Source: Clostridia bacterium
GTDB taxonomy: Bacteria; Bacillota; Clostridia; Oscillospirales; UBA644
Length of the DNA: 64,000 bases
Direction of reading: 5' to 3'
Assembly: GCA_017427285.1 (NCBI GenBank)
Contig: JAFRTE010000020.1
Location: forward strand, 94,849 to 158,848
Of the stretch, positions 9,567 to 17,804 are shown piece by piece. The position numbers and the translations under genes were made by a program. Positions within the stretch are counted from its first letter, which is position 1; each line of letters opens with the position of its first letter. The notes beneath the pieces were generated by a model. That model worked only from the letters and a program-made list of their open reading frames with translations. It had not been told where the DNA came from and did no database searches.

Positions 9567-10278
9567 GCTGTTTGTTTCCCCCGGAGATATCTGCGAAAAC
9601 ACTATAACCGTAACTGGCGAGGACGTTGAGCATCTTCACGCTTTAAGAATGCGGGAAGGCGAAAGCATTTTTGTAAGCGACGGAGAAAAAACCGTATACG
9701 AAGCGGAGCTCACGCAAATGAGGAAAAACTCCGCCGTATTTGAGATAAAATCGCAAAGACCGTTTGAAAACGAACCGCTTACGGATATTACGGTCTTTAT
9801 CGCTCTTTTAAAGGGCGGCGCCTGCGAGGACGTTATAAAGCAGTCCGTCGAACTCGGCGCAAACCGTATAATAGTTTTTTCATCTTCAAACTGTATAGCA
9901 AAAGAGCGCGAAAAAGACGCGAAATATTTAAAAACCGCAAGACAGGCCGCCATGCAGTGCGGGAGAGACGCGGTGCCTGAGGTGTTGACGGGCTTTTCGT
10001 TTGAAGAAATGCTCGAAGAGCTGAAAAAAGCGGAAATTTCCCTGTTTTTCCACGAAAAGGCAACGGATCATTTTTACGACGTTCTTGAAAAAAACAGTCT
10101 CCCCCGAAGCGCGGCTTTTGCCGTAGGCCCCGAGGGAGGATTTACCGATTTTGAAGCTGAAAGCGCAGAAAAAAGCGGAATAAAAGTAGTTTCAATGGGG
10201 AAAAGGATTTTACGCGCGGCAACAGCGCCGCTCTGCGCGCTTGCGGTCATTACTTCTTTATACGATCGACGGCGTTGA
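9559..10278 (+). CDS. rsmE: 16S rRNA (uracil1498-N3)-methyltransferase
   Basis: A 239-residue SPOUT-family methyltransferase for U1498 of 16S rRNA. An N-terminal PUA-like domain contains HLHALRMREGE, as is typical. The knotted SAM site shows GPEGGF near residue 190 and GKRILRAATAPLCAL near the end. Relatives usually have ILR-x-ETA, so the glutamate is Ala here. It starts inside the sulfatase gene, indicating translational coupling. Its last 29 bases overlap the 3' end of uxaC on the opposite strand. Confidence 0.92.
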   Translation: MHKLFVSPGDICENTITVTGEDVEHLHALRMREGESIFVSDGEKTVYEAELTQMRKNSAVFEIKSQRPFENEPLTDITVFIALLKGGACEDVIKQSVELGANRIIVFSSSNCIAKEREKDAKYLKTARQAAMQCGRDAVPEVLTGFSFEEMLEELKKAEISLFFHEKATDHFYDVLEKNSLPRSAAFAVGPEGGFTDFEAESAEKSGIKVVSMGKRILRAATAPLCALAVITSLYDRRR

Positions 10279-11587
10279 AATAGGAGAGATTTTTCGCCGT
10301 TTTTACAACATCTTTATCGCTGCCGTATCTGCCGAGATATTCCGCAAGTATCATGCGGAAATAGCCGTGTCTTACATATGACAGAAAGCTGCGGCTGTCG
10401 GTAAGCATGCCGAAAAGCGCGCCGATGTGACCGAGCGCCGAAAATGTTTCAAAAAGCTCGAAAATGCCTTTTTTATGGTCGCAAAACCACCACGGAACGC
10501 CTATTACGGCGCCCGGAAACGCTCCGCACATAGTTATAAGCTCGTAATACATCGTCGGATTCAGAGTATAAACGACCGCTGCGGGCAAAAGTCCGTCGGA
10601 ATACATTTTATCAAGAACATTGGTAACGCTGTTTATGTCAAGCGGCTTGCCAACGCAGTCAAATCCGCTGTCTTTTCCGATTGATGCAAGCATTTTTGAG
10701 TTGCTGTTTCTCTTCGCTCCGAGATGCAGCTGCATGATCATATTTCTTTTTGCGTATTCTTCGCCGAGAAAAACAAATAAATATCCCTGCAGCCCTTCCG
10801 CTTCTTTTGCGGCGAGGGGCTTTTTGTTTATGATCTTCAAAAACGCTTCTTCTGCGGATTTTTTATCGGATATCACGTTCGGAAACCCCTGGATGCCCAC
10901 GTCGGAAAATTTGCAGCCGTGCAATATAAAGAAATCCATACGGGTTTTAACCGCGTTTTCAAACGAATCAAGAGAGTTTATCTCAATGCCGCTCACGTCG
11001 CCGAGCTTTTTCAGATAATCTGTGTAATTATCGCCGAAAACAAGAAGATTGTCTACTCTGAAGGTGGGAACGACCTTTGTTTTGATCTTCTCCTCTTTTT
11101 TTATCAGTCTGTGATATTCGAGACTGTCGCACGGGTCGTCGGTCGTCGCAACATATTCAACGCCAAACATTTCAAATATTTTTTTCGGGCAAAGTCTGTC
11201 TTTTTCGATCTTTTCGTTTGCCTCGTTCCATATATCTTCGGCGTTTTCTTTGCAAAGCCGCTTTTTGATCCCGAAAACTTCATCAAGCTCAAGCTCGCAC
11301 CAGTCCTGAATCGGATTTCCGTATGCGGTTGAAACGACCTCTGCGAATTTCAGAAATTTTTCCTTCATCGGAGCGTTGCCCGTAATGTATTTTTCGTCAA
11401 CGCCGTAAAACCGCATGAGCCGCCATTTGTAATGGTCGCCCGCAAGCCACATCTCGCCTATATTGCCGAAAACCTTGTTTTCGTATATCTCTTTCGGGCT
11501 GAGATGACAGTGATAGTCTATTATAGGTAGATCTTTGATTTCCGAATATATTTTTTCGGCGTTTTCTGAAGTGATTATATTTTCCAT
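10250..11587 (-). CDS. uxaC: Glucuronate/galacturonate (uronate) isomerase
   Basis: A 445-residue amidohydrolase-fold enzyme that converts D-glucuronate to fructuronate and D-galacturonate to tagaturonate, the first step of uronate use. The N-terminal PIIDYHCHLSPKEI motif holds the metal-binding HxH. TDDPCDSLEYH and a C-terminal VPWWFCDHKKG...GMLTDSRSFLSY region are as in UxaC. The size is close to the usual 460-470. It has its own promoter and is not flanked by uxuA/uxaB/kdgK, so the rest of the pathway must lie elsewhere. The gene collides tail-to-tail with rsmE. Confidence 0.95.
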   Translation of the reverse strand: MENIITSENAEKIYSEIKDLPIIDYHCHLSPKEIYENKVFGNIGEMWLAGDHYKWRLMRFYGVDEKYITGNAPMKEKFLKFAEVVSTAYGNPIQDWCELELDEVFGIKKRLCKENAEDIWNEANEKIEKDRLCPKKIFEMFGVEYVATTDDPCDSLEYHRLIKKEEKIKTKVVPTFRVDNLLVFGDNYTDYLKKLGDVSGIEINSLDSFENAVKTRMDFFILHGCKFSDVGIQGFPNVISDKKSAEEAFLKIINKKPLAAKEAEGLQGYLFVFLGEEYAKRNMIMQLHLGAKRNSNSKMLASIGKDSGFDCVGKPLDINSVTNVLDKMYSDGLLPAAVVYTLNPTMYYELITMCGAFPGAVIGVPWWFCDHKKGIFELFETFSALGHIGALFGMLTDSRSFLSYVRHGYFRMILAEYLGRYGSDKDVVKTAKNLSYFNAVDRIKK

Positions 11588-11610
11588 ACGTTACCTGCCG
11601 TTTTTCTTTG

Positions 11611-11640
11611 ATTATATCACTTTTCATCGCCGCTTGTCAA
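11611..11640 (-). promoter_or_regulatory. Promoter for uxaC
   Basis: Reading leftward: TTGACA, 18-bp spacer, TATAAT, about 25 bp before the uxaC start codon. It lies directly after the terminator of the upstream surface-protein gene. Confidence 0.78.
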
Positions 11641-11650
11641 GATGAAAACG

Positions 11651-11682
11651 AAAAAAAGGACGGTCCCCGAAAGGACCGTCCC
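11651..11682 (-). terminator. Intrinsic terminator after the surface-protein gene
   Basis: Perfect 9-bp stem GGACGGTCC / GGACCGTCC with a short loop, followed on the minus strand by seven T residues. Confidence 0.85.
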
Positions 11683-11712
11683 TGATTATATTCAATTTAT
11701 AATCTTAACCGA

Positions 11713-12942
11713 TTATTTTCTCTTGAATACGGAGATACCACCGATAGCGGAAACAGCGGCGAGAGCATAGAAGAGAATGCTTACGTCAGCAGTCTTCGGG
11801 TTGGTGTTGGTGGTAGTGGTGGTTGTTGTCGGAGCCGGAGTTACGGTTTCGGTAGCAGCCGGTTCTTCAGTAGCAGCGGGTTCTTCAGTAGCTGCGGGTT
11901 CTTCAGTAGCAGCGGGTTCTTCAGTAGCTGCGGGTTCTTCTGCTGCGGGAGCTTCTACCTGTTTAGAGGATTTTTCAGCGGGTGTAGCAGAGAGTGAATA
12001 GAAGTCGGGGTTAGCCCAACCCATTGTCTGAGACATACGAATACGCTGGCCGGAGGTGCTTTCGGGATTTATCCAGTCGGTATCTCTTACAGCCCAGATA
12101 GCACCGATTCTGAAGGAGTCGCCTGCCTGGCCGAGGTCTGTAATCTTAACGTTTGTTCCGTCCTGGTTCTGGCTGTTGATGTAGTCCCAGGGAAGGAATA
12201 TTTCGAGATCCCAGTGACGGTAGCCGTCAGCATCGGGTTCGGAAAGGTTGGATACGCTGCGGATTCTCTTAGCAAGAGCGCCGTCTTTATCGGGGTTGCC
12301 GTCTTTCCAACCGGTGGTAGCATAGCCTGCAGAGGATGTTACATCATAGTCAGCCCAAGCGTCGCCGCCTTCGATTGTGCCGATGTAGAAGCTCGGCCAG
12401 AGATAACCGGCATCGTCAGCATCGTCGTCAGAACGATAGATCATCGGTTCGTAAGCGTTACCGGACATTCCGGTGTAATCGTAAGAATCAGCGAGACCAT
12501 ACACACCTTCAAGATATTTGTAGTATTCGCTGGCAGTTATACGGCCGTTGAAAGCTACGAGGTTGTCACATACGGAAGCAATGTAGAGACCTGCTTCGTC
12601 CCAAAGGAAGTATGTGTCGATGGTGATTTTGTACTGATCGGGCATGTCGTCGAATGCGTCGAAGTTGAATGTACCACCTGACCAAACAGCAGAAGGCCAA
12701 AGGGTGATTTCATCATAAGTGGAGCTGTTAGCAGATGCATCAAGGGTTACCAGAACAGCGCCGTGCCATTCGCCTTCGAGATCGACATCGCCGTCAAATA
12801 CGATAGCGGGGTTTTCGGGGTTGATCTTGGGAACTGTCCATTCATACTGCTCTCTTACGCCGTTAACGTGAGCGAAAGAAACTGCAGAGAATACAATGGA
12901 AAGAACAAACACAAGAGCAAGAACCAGTGAAAGTTTTTTCAT
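11713..12942 (-). CDS. Secreted cell-surface protein with CBM9/DOMON-like domain and NPKTAD C-terminal sorting-like signal
   Basis: A 409-residue exported protein. It has a signal peptide (MKKLSLVLALVFVL..., cleavage likely after SFA near residue 24). A beta-rich domain of about 290 residues follows, with features of the carbohydrate-binding family 9/DOMON-like fold (DGDVDLEGEW, YIASVCDN, HWDLEIFLPWDYI). Then come about five EEPAAT hexapeptide repeats, a T-rich linker, and a tail reading NPKTAD, a hydrophobic span and KRK. That tail resembles Gram-positive sortase sorting signals (NPKTGD type); without a sortase it would act as a membrane anchor. A near-perfect promoter and a strong terminator flank it, suggesting high expression. 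The bound ligand is unknown. Confidence 0.75.
   Translation of the reverse strand: MKKLSLVLALVFVLSIVFSAVSFAHVNGVREQYEWTVPKINPENPAIVFDGDVDLEGEWHGAVLVTLDASANSSTYDEITLWPSAVWSGGTFNFDAFDDMPDQYKITIDTYFLWDEAGLYIASVCDNLVAFNGRITASEYYKYLEGVYGLADSYDYTGMSGNAYEPMIYRSDDDADDAGYLWPSFYIGTIEGGDAWADYDVTSSAGYATTGWKDGNPDKDGALAKRIRSVSNLSEPDADGYRHWDLEIFLPWDYINSQNQDGTNVKITDLGQAGDSFRIGAIWAVRDTDWINPESTSGQRIRMSQTMGWANPDFYSLSATPAEKSSKQVEAPAAEEPAATEEPAATEEPAATEEPAATEEPAATETVTPAPTTTTTTTNTNPKTADVSILFYALAAVSAIGGISVFKRK
11852..11941. repeat. Tandem 18-bp repeats coding EEPAAT linker
   Basis: Five direct 18-bp units, alternating GTAGCAGCGGG... and GTAGCTGCGGG... forms, encode the EEPAAT linker. Near-identity at DNA level makes copy number prone to slippage. 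Confidence 0.85.
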
Positions 12943-12964
12943 GTTTTTTCCTCCTAAAAATTTA

Positions 12965-12990
12965 CCGGTCGGATTACCCGGTCGGATTAC
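12965..12990. repeat. Perfect tandem 13-mer in the leader of the surface-protein gene
   Basis: CCGGTCGGATTAC occurs twice head-to-tail, followed by a partial third unit (CCGACTG). It lies in the 5' untranslated leader, between the -10 element and the ribosome-binding site (AGGAGG). It might bind a regulator or form an RNA structure. Confidence 0.6.
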
Positions 12991-13014
12991 CCGACTGATA
13001 CTATTTGCGTTTTA

Positions 13015-13043
13015 ATTATATACGATATTGAAGAATTTGTCAA
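13015..13043 (-). promoter_or_regulatory. Consensus promoter for the surface-protein gene
   Basis: Reading leftward: TTGACA, 17-bp spacer, TATAAT, a perfect housekeeping-sigma match, giving a leader of about 65 nt with an AGGAGG ribosome-binding site. The 359 bases between the divergent genes at 12942 and 13302 hold this promoter, the tandem 13-mer and the divergent promoter. I see nothing else in the AT-rich middle. Confidence 0.88.
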
Positions 13044-13242
13044 GTATGTTAACAATAATTTGGAAAAATAAAAAATGAACAAAATGTGAATTATTTGTTG
13101 CGAGACAGAAAAGCTTTCTGTTCCGGTGTGCGTTTTTTGTATCAATATGATAATATCACGATCGATCCCTCTGCCTTTTCAGGCGCAGTATGTTTTTTAT
13201 CATATCTTATATATACATATATAAATTATACGGCGTTTTCTC

Positions 13243-13271
13243 TTGACATTTGAGTGCAATAATGATATAAT
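13243..13271 (+). promoter_or_regulatory. Consensus promoter for the DUF3298-like lipoprotein
   Basis: TTGACA, 17-bp spacer, TATAAT. The start codon follows about 30 bp later with GGAGG upstream. Confidence 0.85.
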
Positions 13272-13301
13272 TCATCCGTATAATAAAAAACGGAGGATAT
13301 A

Positions 13302-14060
13302 ATGAAGAAATATCTCATTTTTTTGACGGTTTTTGTTTTTATTCTTGCCTCTGGATGCGGTGACGGCGAGATAAAAGATACCGATCCGGTGGAAAAAACG
13401 CCTTATTCTGTTCAGATCGAGACCGCATACCGCTCGTATACCGCGGAGGACGGCATGGAGATCATTTATATCAATGCTGAATATCCGAAAATAGTAAATA
13501 CGGAAGAAGACGAAAATATAGCCGTTTTTAACGAAATGTACCGTCAAAACGCCGATGACTATATCGACGCCGTGATTGCGGATTTTTCGGAAAGGGCGAA
13601 AAACACCTACGCAGAGTCTCCCGAAGATTTTGAGGAATATCTTTTTACTCAGCAATGTTCGGTAACCTTCAACAAAAACGGATATCTTTCGATAAAACGC
13701 GACTATACCGAAGAATATGAAGACTTCAAGGGCGAAGAAACATATGCCGACGTATACGATATGACGGAAATGAGAGCGCTCTACGCAAACGAAGTGATCT
13801 CATCAAGCGCCGAAGATACCATGCAGATAATCTTTCTCGGCTATACTTCCGTGGCGGAAGAGTATCCCGAAAGATTTAAGGAAGGATATACGGATATTAT
13901 AAATTCGGCGATAAAGGAGACCGAATTTTATCTTACGGATACGGCGATGGTATTTGTGATGCAGCCGGGGATAGCAACGTATCCCGAATACGGATGTCTG
14001 ATGTTTGAAATGCCGTATGAAGGAAACGAAACGTTTTTTAAAAAGATTTTAGACGATTAA
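13302..14060 (+). CDS. Lipoprotein with DUF3298-like domain
   Basis: A 252-residue lipoprotein: signal peptide with lipobox LASGC, the lipidated Cys being residue 19, then a secreted domain. The layout resembles the DUF4163/DUF3298 pair found in RsiV and PdaC-like proteins. The last third (EFYLTDTAMVFVMQPGIATYPEYG) fits the DUF3298 region well. In RsiV this fold binds lysozyme, but no sigma factor or transmembrane anti-sigma segment is present, so that role should not be assumed. It is monocistronic between its own promoter and a terminator. Function unknown. Confidence 0.7.
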   Translation: MKKYLIFLTVFVFILASGCGDGEIKDTDPVEKTPYSVQIETAYRSYTAEDGMEIIYINAEYPKIVNTEEDENIAVFNEMYRQNADDYIDAVIADFSERAKNTYAESPEDFEEYLFTQQCSVTFNKNGYLSIKRDYTEEYEDFKGEETYADVYDMTEMRALYANEVISSSAEDTMQIIFLGYTSVAEEYPERFKEGYTDIINSAIKETEFYLTDTAMVFVMQPGIATYPEYGCLMFEMPYEGNETFFKKILDD

Positions 14061-14106
14061 AAACACGACCGACCGTTTTATACGGTCGGTCGTTCGGTTT
14101 TTAATA
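14061..14106. terminator. Bidirectional terminator between convergent genes
   Basis: Perfect 12-bp stem ACGACCGACCGT / ACGGTCGGTCGT with a 5-base loop (14065-14093). T-runs follow on both strands, ending the lipoprotein gene and the efp unit. Confidence 0.85.
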
Positions 14107-14107
14107 T

Positions 14108-14578
14108 CTAATCTTCAACGTCGCTTTTCAAAAACTTTTCTCCGCAAAACGGACATGAAAGCTCTTCGTCTTCGGTATTTATAAAAATAACCGTATTGCA
14201 GAAGGGACAGCGGACGAAAGAGGTTTCGCTTTCGTCTCCATCTTCGTCTTCCTCGTCTTCACAGCCGCAGTCGCAGCCGTCGCCGTGAGAGTGGTGATGC
14301 CCGCTGTTTTCATCGTCTTCGTCAAAATCGAGATCGTCGATATTATCCGCTTTTTTCAGCAGAAGCGACTGAATATCGTAGATATCCATGCTGATTATAT
14401 CCGAGAAATCTTCAAGCTTCATAAGGCGGTCTTCGAGATCGCCGAGCCGCGTCTCCGTCCTTTTAAGCGCGTCGAGGAGCGCTCCGGCAAAAGACAGGGC
14501 TTCGCCGGAAAGGGCGCCGCTTTCTTCCATTTCGCGGCAGCGTTTTTCAAGATCAATGAATTCGTCGCTTTTTTTCAT
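14108..14578 (-). CDS. CD1247-like acidic zinc-binding protein
   Basis: A 156-residue soluble protein. The N-terminal 75 residues are helical/coiled-coil and resemble the CD1247 N-terminal domain of Clostridia. An acidic metal-rich stretch follows (HHHSHGDGCDCGC) and then a C-terminal zinc ribbon with two CPFC knuckles. It lies directly after efp, only 11 bases downstream, an arrangement common in Clostridia. A role near translation or the ribosome is plausible only from this neighbourhood. No catalytic motif is visible. Confidence 0.65.
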   Translation of the reverse strand: MKKSDEFIDLEKRCREMEESGALSGEALSFAGALLDALKRTETRLGDLEDRLMKLEDFSDIISMDIYDIQSLLLKKADNIDDLDFDEDDENSGHHHSHGDGCDCGCEDEEDEDGDESETSFVRCPFCNTVIFINTEDEELSCPFCGEKFLKSDVED

Positions 14579-14589
14579 AAGTTTATCCG

Positions 14590-15147
14590 TTATGCGCGCT
14601 GGAGATATTCGCCTGTTCTCGTATCGATTCTGATCGTTTCGCCTTCTTCGATAAAGAGGGGAACTCTGATTTCAGCGCCTGTTTCGAGCGTTGCGTATTT
14701 AAGAGCGTTTGTTGAGGTATCGCCTCTTACGGCGGGCTCGGTCTCGGTTACTTTGAGATCCATGAAGAACGGCGGCTCAACCGAGAATACGTTGCCTTTT
14801 ACGGAAAGGATCTTTACGATTGTGTTTTCTTTAACAAATTTGAAGTTGTCGGGAAGAATATCCGCATTGAGAGGCATCTGCTCGTAAGTTTCCTGATCCA
14901 TGAAATAGTAAAGCTCACCGTCGTTGTAAAGATATTCCATATCTTTTCTTTCAACGAAAGCTGCGGGGAATTTTTCGGTGGGGCTGAATGTTTTTTCAAC
15001 AACGCCGCCCGTTACGACGTTTCTTATTTTTGTTCTTACAAAAGCGGCGCCTTTACCGGGTTTAACGTGCTGGAATTCGACAACTGAATAAACAGTGCCG
15101 TCCATCTCGAAGGTAAGACCGTTTCTGAAATCACCTGCAGAATACAT
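14590..15147 (-). CDS. efp: Translation elongation factor P
   Basis: A 185-residue EF-P, the standard length. It enters the ribosomal E site and relieves stalling at polyproline. Three beta-barrel domains are expected; domain I begins [17 protein letters not shown] and carries the loop PGKGAAF, whose Lys is the modified residue in Bacillus. The ATG at 15147 was chosen because GGAGG lies 9 bases upstream and the protein starts as in relatives. A longer TTG start would lie within the ribosome-binding site. Confidence 0.97.
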   Translation of the reverse strand: MYSAGDFRNGLTFEMDGTVYSVVEFQHVKPGKGAAFVRTKIRNVVTGGVVEKTFSPTEKFPAAFVERKDMEYLYNDGELYYFMDQETYEQMPLNADILPDNFKFVKENTIVKILSVKGNVFSVEPPFFMDLKVTETEPAVRGDTSTNALKYATLETGAEIRVPLFIEEGETIRIDTRTGEYLQRA

Positions 15148-15188
15148 TAATATAACCTCCAAAAACTGATTATCGGTAATTTTTTTAT

Positions 15189-15217
15189 ATTATACTATAT
15201 TTTATCCGAAATTTCAA
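15189..15217 (-). promoter_or_regulatory. Promoter for efp
   Basis: Reading leftward: TTGAAA, 17-bp spacer, TATAAT, about 40 bp before the efp start. Confidence 0.75.
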
Positions 15218-15304
15218 TCCCCCAAGACGAAAAAAATGAAAACATTTGTGATTTTTTTGTCGTTTCGGCGCAAATTTTGCTGATTTTCACATATCGGCGG
15301 CGTA

Positions 15305-15333
15305 TTGACAACGTTCCTACATTATGTTATACT
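15305..15333 (+). promoter_or_regulatory. Promoter for the membrane-anchored protein at 15.4 kb
   Basis: TTGACA, 17-bp spacer, TATACT with TGT extended -10, about 30 bp before the start codon. Confidence 0.75.
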
Positions 15334-15364
15334 GTAATCACCCAAAATAACACGGAGAAAAAAA

Positions 15365-15955
15365 ATGAACAAGTATAAAGTTGCGGATACCGTTTTAACG
15401 ATGCTTGTAATTCTTATCGCCGCAGCGGCGGTAATTGCGGGGATAGTTTTTACGGTGCAGTGGCTTTCGAGCCACGAAGAGCCGGAGGACAGGGAATACA
15501 AAAGCGTAAAAATTTACGGGGAGGATCAGATCCCTTCTAAATTTACCGTGAATAAGGAAAGAACGCTTGCCGTTTATTTCAATGCGCTCGCGCCGTTTTC
15601 GGGAATGGACGTAATATGTGCCGGCGCAGAAAAAAACAGACTTGAAATCACGCTTTATGCTTTTGATGCGGACTATGCGACGACTGTTGCCGGAAAAAAA
15701 CTTGCCGACGTTAGATTTACCGATTTTGAGGACGGCGCAAGTCTTGCGGTAAGCTTCGGCACGGTGCCTGCGGGCGAATATCTCGCCGTTTTTTCTTCGG
15801 ACAGGAGCGCGGAGATATACTGCTCATACTATCAGTCCGAAACGGCGGACAATTCGGTCGTTGTTTACGATAACGGCGATCTTCTTTTAAACTGCGTTCC
15901 TTATATGAGCGTTATTTTTGACAGGACGGCGGAAAACGGGAAATATTTCGGATAA
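15365..15955 (+). CDS. Membrane-anchored extracytoplasmic protein of unknown function
   Basis: A 196-residue protein I do not recognise. One transmembrane helix near residues 10-33 (VLTMLVILIAAAAVIAGIVFTV) is followed by an outside domain of about 160 residues rich in beta-type sequence (FGTVPAGEYLAVFSS). It has no lipobox and no obvious catalytic motif. It stands alone with its own promoter and terminator between divergent efp and convergent uvrC. Confidence 0.7.
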   Translation: MNKYKVADTVLTMLVILIAAAAVIAGIVFTVQWLSSHEEPEDREYKSVKIYGEDQIPSKFTVNKERTLAVYFNALAPFSGMDVICAGAEKNRLEITLYAFDADYATTVAGKKLADVRFTDFEDGASLAVSFGTVPAGEYLAVFSSDRSAEIYCSYYQSETADNSVVVYDNGDLLLNCVPYMSVIFDRTAENGKYFG

Positions 15956-15971
15956 TTTTTTATAAAAATCG

Positions 15972-16001
15972 AAAGGACGCGGAAAACGCGTCCTTTTTTT
16001 T
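15972..16001. terminator. Terminator between the membrane-protein gene and uvrC
   Basis: Stem GGACGCG / CGCGTCC with loop GAAAA, followed by eight T residues on the plus strand and TTTCGATTTTT on the minus strand, so it can serve both convergent units. Confidence 0.85.
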
Positions 16002-16004
16002 CTG

Positions 16005-17804
16005 TCAGTCTGCCGTTGAAAGCTCGGCTTTTATGCGCTCTGCGAGGGCGGGGGATATGCCTTTTACCGTGCAAAGCTCTTCAATGTCTGCCTCTGCGAT
16101 CTTTTCAACGCTTTTGAATTTCAAAAACAAGTCCTTCGCCCTCTTTTTGCCTATTCCGTCTATCTGCGTAAGGCGTGTTTGCTGCGTGAGGCGGTCTCTC
16201 AGATTTCTGTGATATTCAATCGCGTAGCGGTGGACCTCTTCCTGAAGGCGACCGCAGAACGCAAACACTTCGGGCTCGGATGAAAGCAGCTTGTCCGGAA
16301 CGAAGGGATCGGCAAACGATACGGCTTTTGTTCTGTGTTTGCTGTCTTTTTTGAAACCGATGACCGGTATTGAAAGTCCGTTGTCGCTTACCGCGCGCAA
16401 AGCGGCGTTTATCTGTCCTCTGCCGCCATCGCAGACGATGAGGTCCGGCGCAGGCGCAAATTTTTCGTCGCCGTTGCAAAACCTTGCGAGACGGCGGCAG
16501 ATCGCTTCGTACATATACGCCGTATCGTCGTATCCTTCCATTTTCCCGATTTTAAGGCGTCGGTAAGATTTTTTTTCGAAGTTGCCGTCAACGCTTACTA
16601 CCATACCGCAAACGGTCTCTTCGCCGGCAATATGGCTTATATCGTAAATTTCGATCCTGTGTACGTTGTCAAACCCCACAAAACGGTTGAAAAGTCGCTG
16701 AATGCGCTGTCCTTTTTTCGTGCGGCCTTCATACTGAAGAAGTCTTTCTTCCGCATTTTTTTTCGAGACGGAAAGAAGCGTTTTATCCGAGTCGAAAGAC
16801 GGCGTTGTAACTATTCCGCCGAGCCACTCGTTGATAAGCGGCATCCAATCGTGCTTTTCTTCAAGGTATATCCTGGTCGGCAGCAGCGTTTCTTCGGTAT
16901 AAAAACGCTCGACGTATTCCCGCAGCAGATCCGACGACATTTTTTCCGAAAAAATATTGCAGTTTTCGCCGATAACGTAGCCGTTGCGTATCCTGAGCAT
17001 AAAGACGGCGCAGTGGCCCTCCGTTTCGCCCCAGGCGATATAGTCCGCATTTCTTTTCTGCGATACCATCGGGCGCTGTTTTTCGGTAATGACCGATACG
17101 GAGCGCAGGACGTCGCGCAGCTCCGCGGCTTTTTCAAATTCGAGTTTCTGCGAAGCCTCTTCCATCTCTTCCTTCGTTTTTCTGTAAAGCTCGTCAGCGT
17201 CGCCCGACATTACGGAAATAATGTTTTCGTAAACCCTGTCGCTTTCCTCCTGCGTAACTTCGCCCATGCACCAGCCCGCGCACTTGGACATCTGTCTTTC
17301 GATGCAGCCTTTGCCGGTACGGGCGCTGTTTTTGCCGCATCTGGGCAGCTTAAAGGCGTCCGAAAGGAGAGTTATAAGGTTTTTTGCGTTGAAACGTGAA
17401 ATAAACGGGCCGAAATATTTGCCCTCCGACGTTTTCTGGAATGAAGTTTCAAGCATCGGAGCGTAAATATCTCCGATTTTTTCCTTGTAAAGACGGATAT
17501 ACGGGTAGCCAGAGCCCTTGCCCTGCTTTAATTTAATATTGTAAAACGGAGCGTGATGACGTATAAGACTGCATTCGGTCAAAAGCGCGTCAAGCTCCGA
17601 TTCGCAGATTATAACGTCAAAATCCGCAACTTCGCTTACGAGCTTTTCCGTCTTCGGCGTATGTTCGCCGTTTCTGAAATAGCTCGTTACCCTGTTTCTG
17701 AGTATTTTCGCCTTTCCGACGTATATTATCCGTCCTTCGGCGTTGTGCATTATGTAAACGCCGGGTTTTTCCGGCAGTTCAAGCGCTTTTTTTAAAAGAT
17801 CCAT
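16005..17804 (-). CDS. uvrC: Excinuclease ABC subunit C
   Basis: A 599-residue nucleotide-excision-repair nuclease that makes both incisions beside a lesion marked by UvrAB. The N-terminal GIY-YIG domain reads GVYIMHNAEGRIIYVGKAK. A UVR motif follows near residue 200 (EEASQKLEFEKAAELRD), then the RNase-H-like nuclease domain with FDNVHRIEIYDISHI. Tandem helix-hairpin-helix motifs end the protein (IDGIGKKRAKDL, VKGISPALAERI). The ATG at 17804 overlaps the stop of the preceding cupin gene (TAATG), so the two are translationally coupled. The in-frame upstream extension is not used by relatives. Confidence 0.96.
   Translation of the reverse strand: MDLLKKALELPEKPGVYIMHNAEGRIIYVGKAKILRNRVTSYFRNGEHTPKTEKLVSEVADFDVIICESELDALLTECSLIRHHAPFYNIKLKQGKGSGYPYIRLYKEKIGDIYAPMLETSFQKTSEGKYFGPFISRFNAKNLITLLSDAFKLPRCGKNSARTGKGCIERQMSKCAGWCMGEVTQEESDRVYENIISVMSGDADELYRKTKEEMEEASQKLEFEKAAELRDVLRSVSVITEKQRPMVSQKRNADYIAWGETEGHCAVFMLRIRNGYVIGENCNIFSEKMSSDLLREYVERFYTEETLLPTRIYLEEKHDWMPLINEWLGGIVTTPSFDSDKTLLSVSKKNAEERLLQYEGRTKKGQRIQRLFNRFVGFDNVHRIEIYDISHIAGEETVCGMVVSVDGNFEKKSYRRLKIGKMEGYDDTAYMYEAICRRLARFCNGDEKFAPAPDLIVCDGGRGQINAALRAVSDNGLSIPVIGFKKDSKHRTKAVSFADPFVPDKLLSSEPEVFAFCGRLQEEVHRYAIEYHRNLRDRLTQQTRLTQIDGIGKKRAKDLFLKFKSVEKIAEADIEELCTVKGISPALAERIKAELSTAD

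Noticed and set aside
11852..11941. Possible CRISPR-like array
   Set aside because: The 18-bp units are contiguous with no spacers and lie inside a reading frame as multiples of three. No cas genes are in the window.
11777..12001. Ala-Gly-Ser-Ser-Val repeat peptide on the plus strand
   Set aside because: It is the reverse reading of the EEPAAT repeats of the surface protein.
16632..17399. A 255-codon open frame antisense to uvrC
   Set aside because: Shadow of uvrC; no start signal or domain, and composition is typical of antisense frames in this genome.
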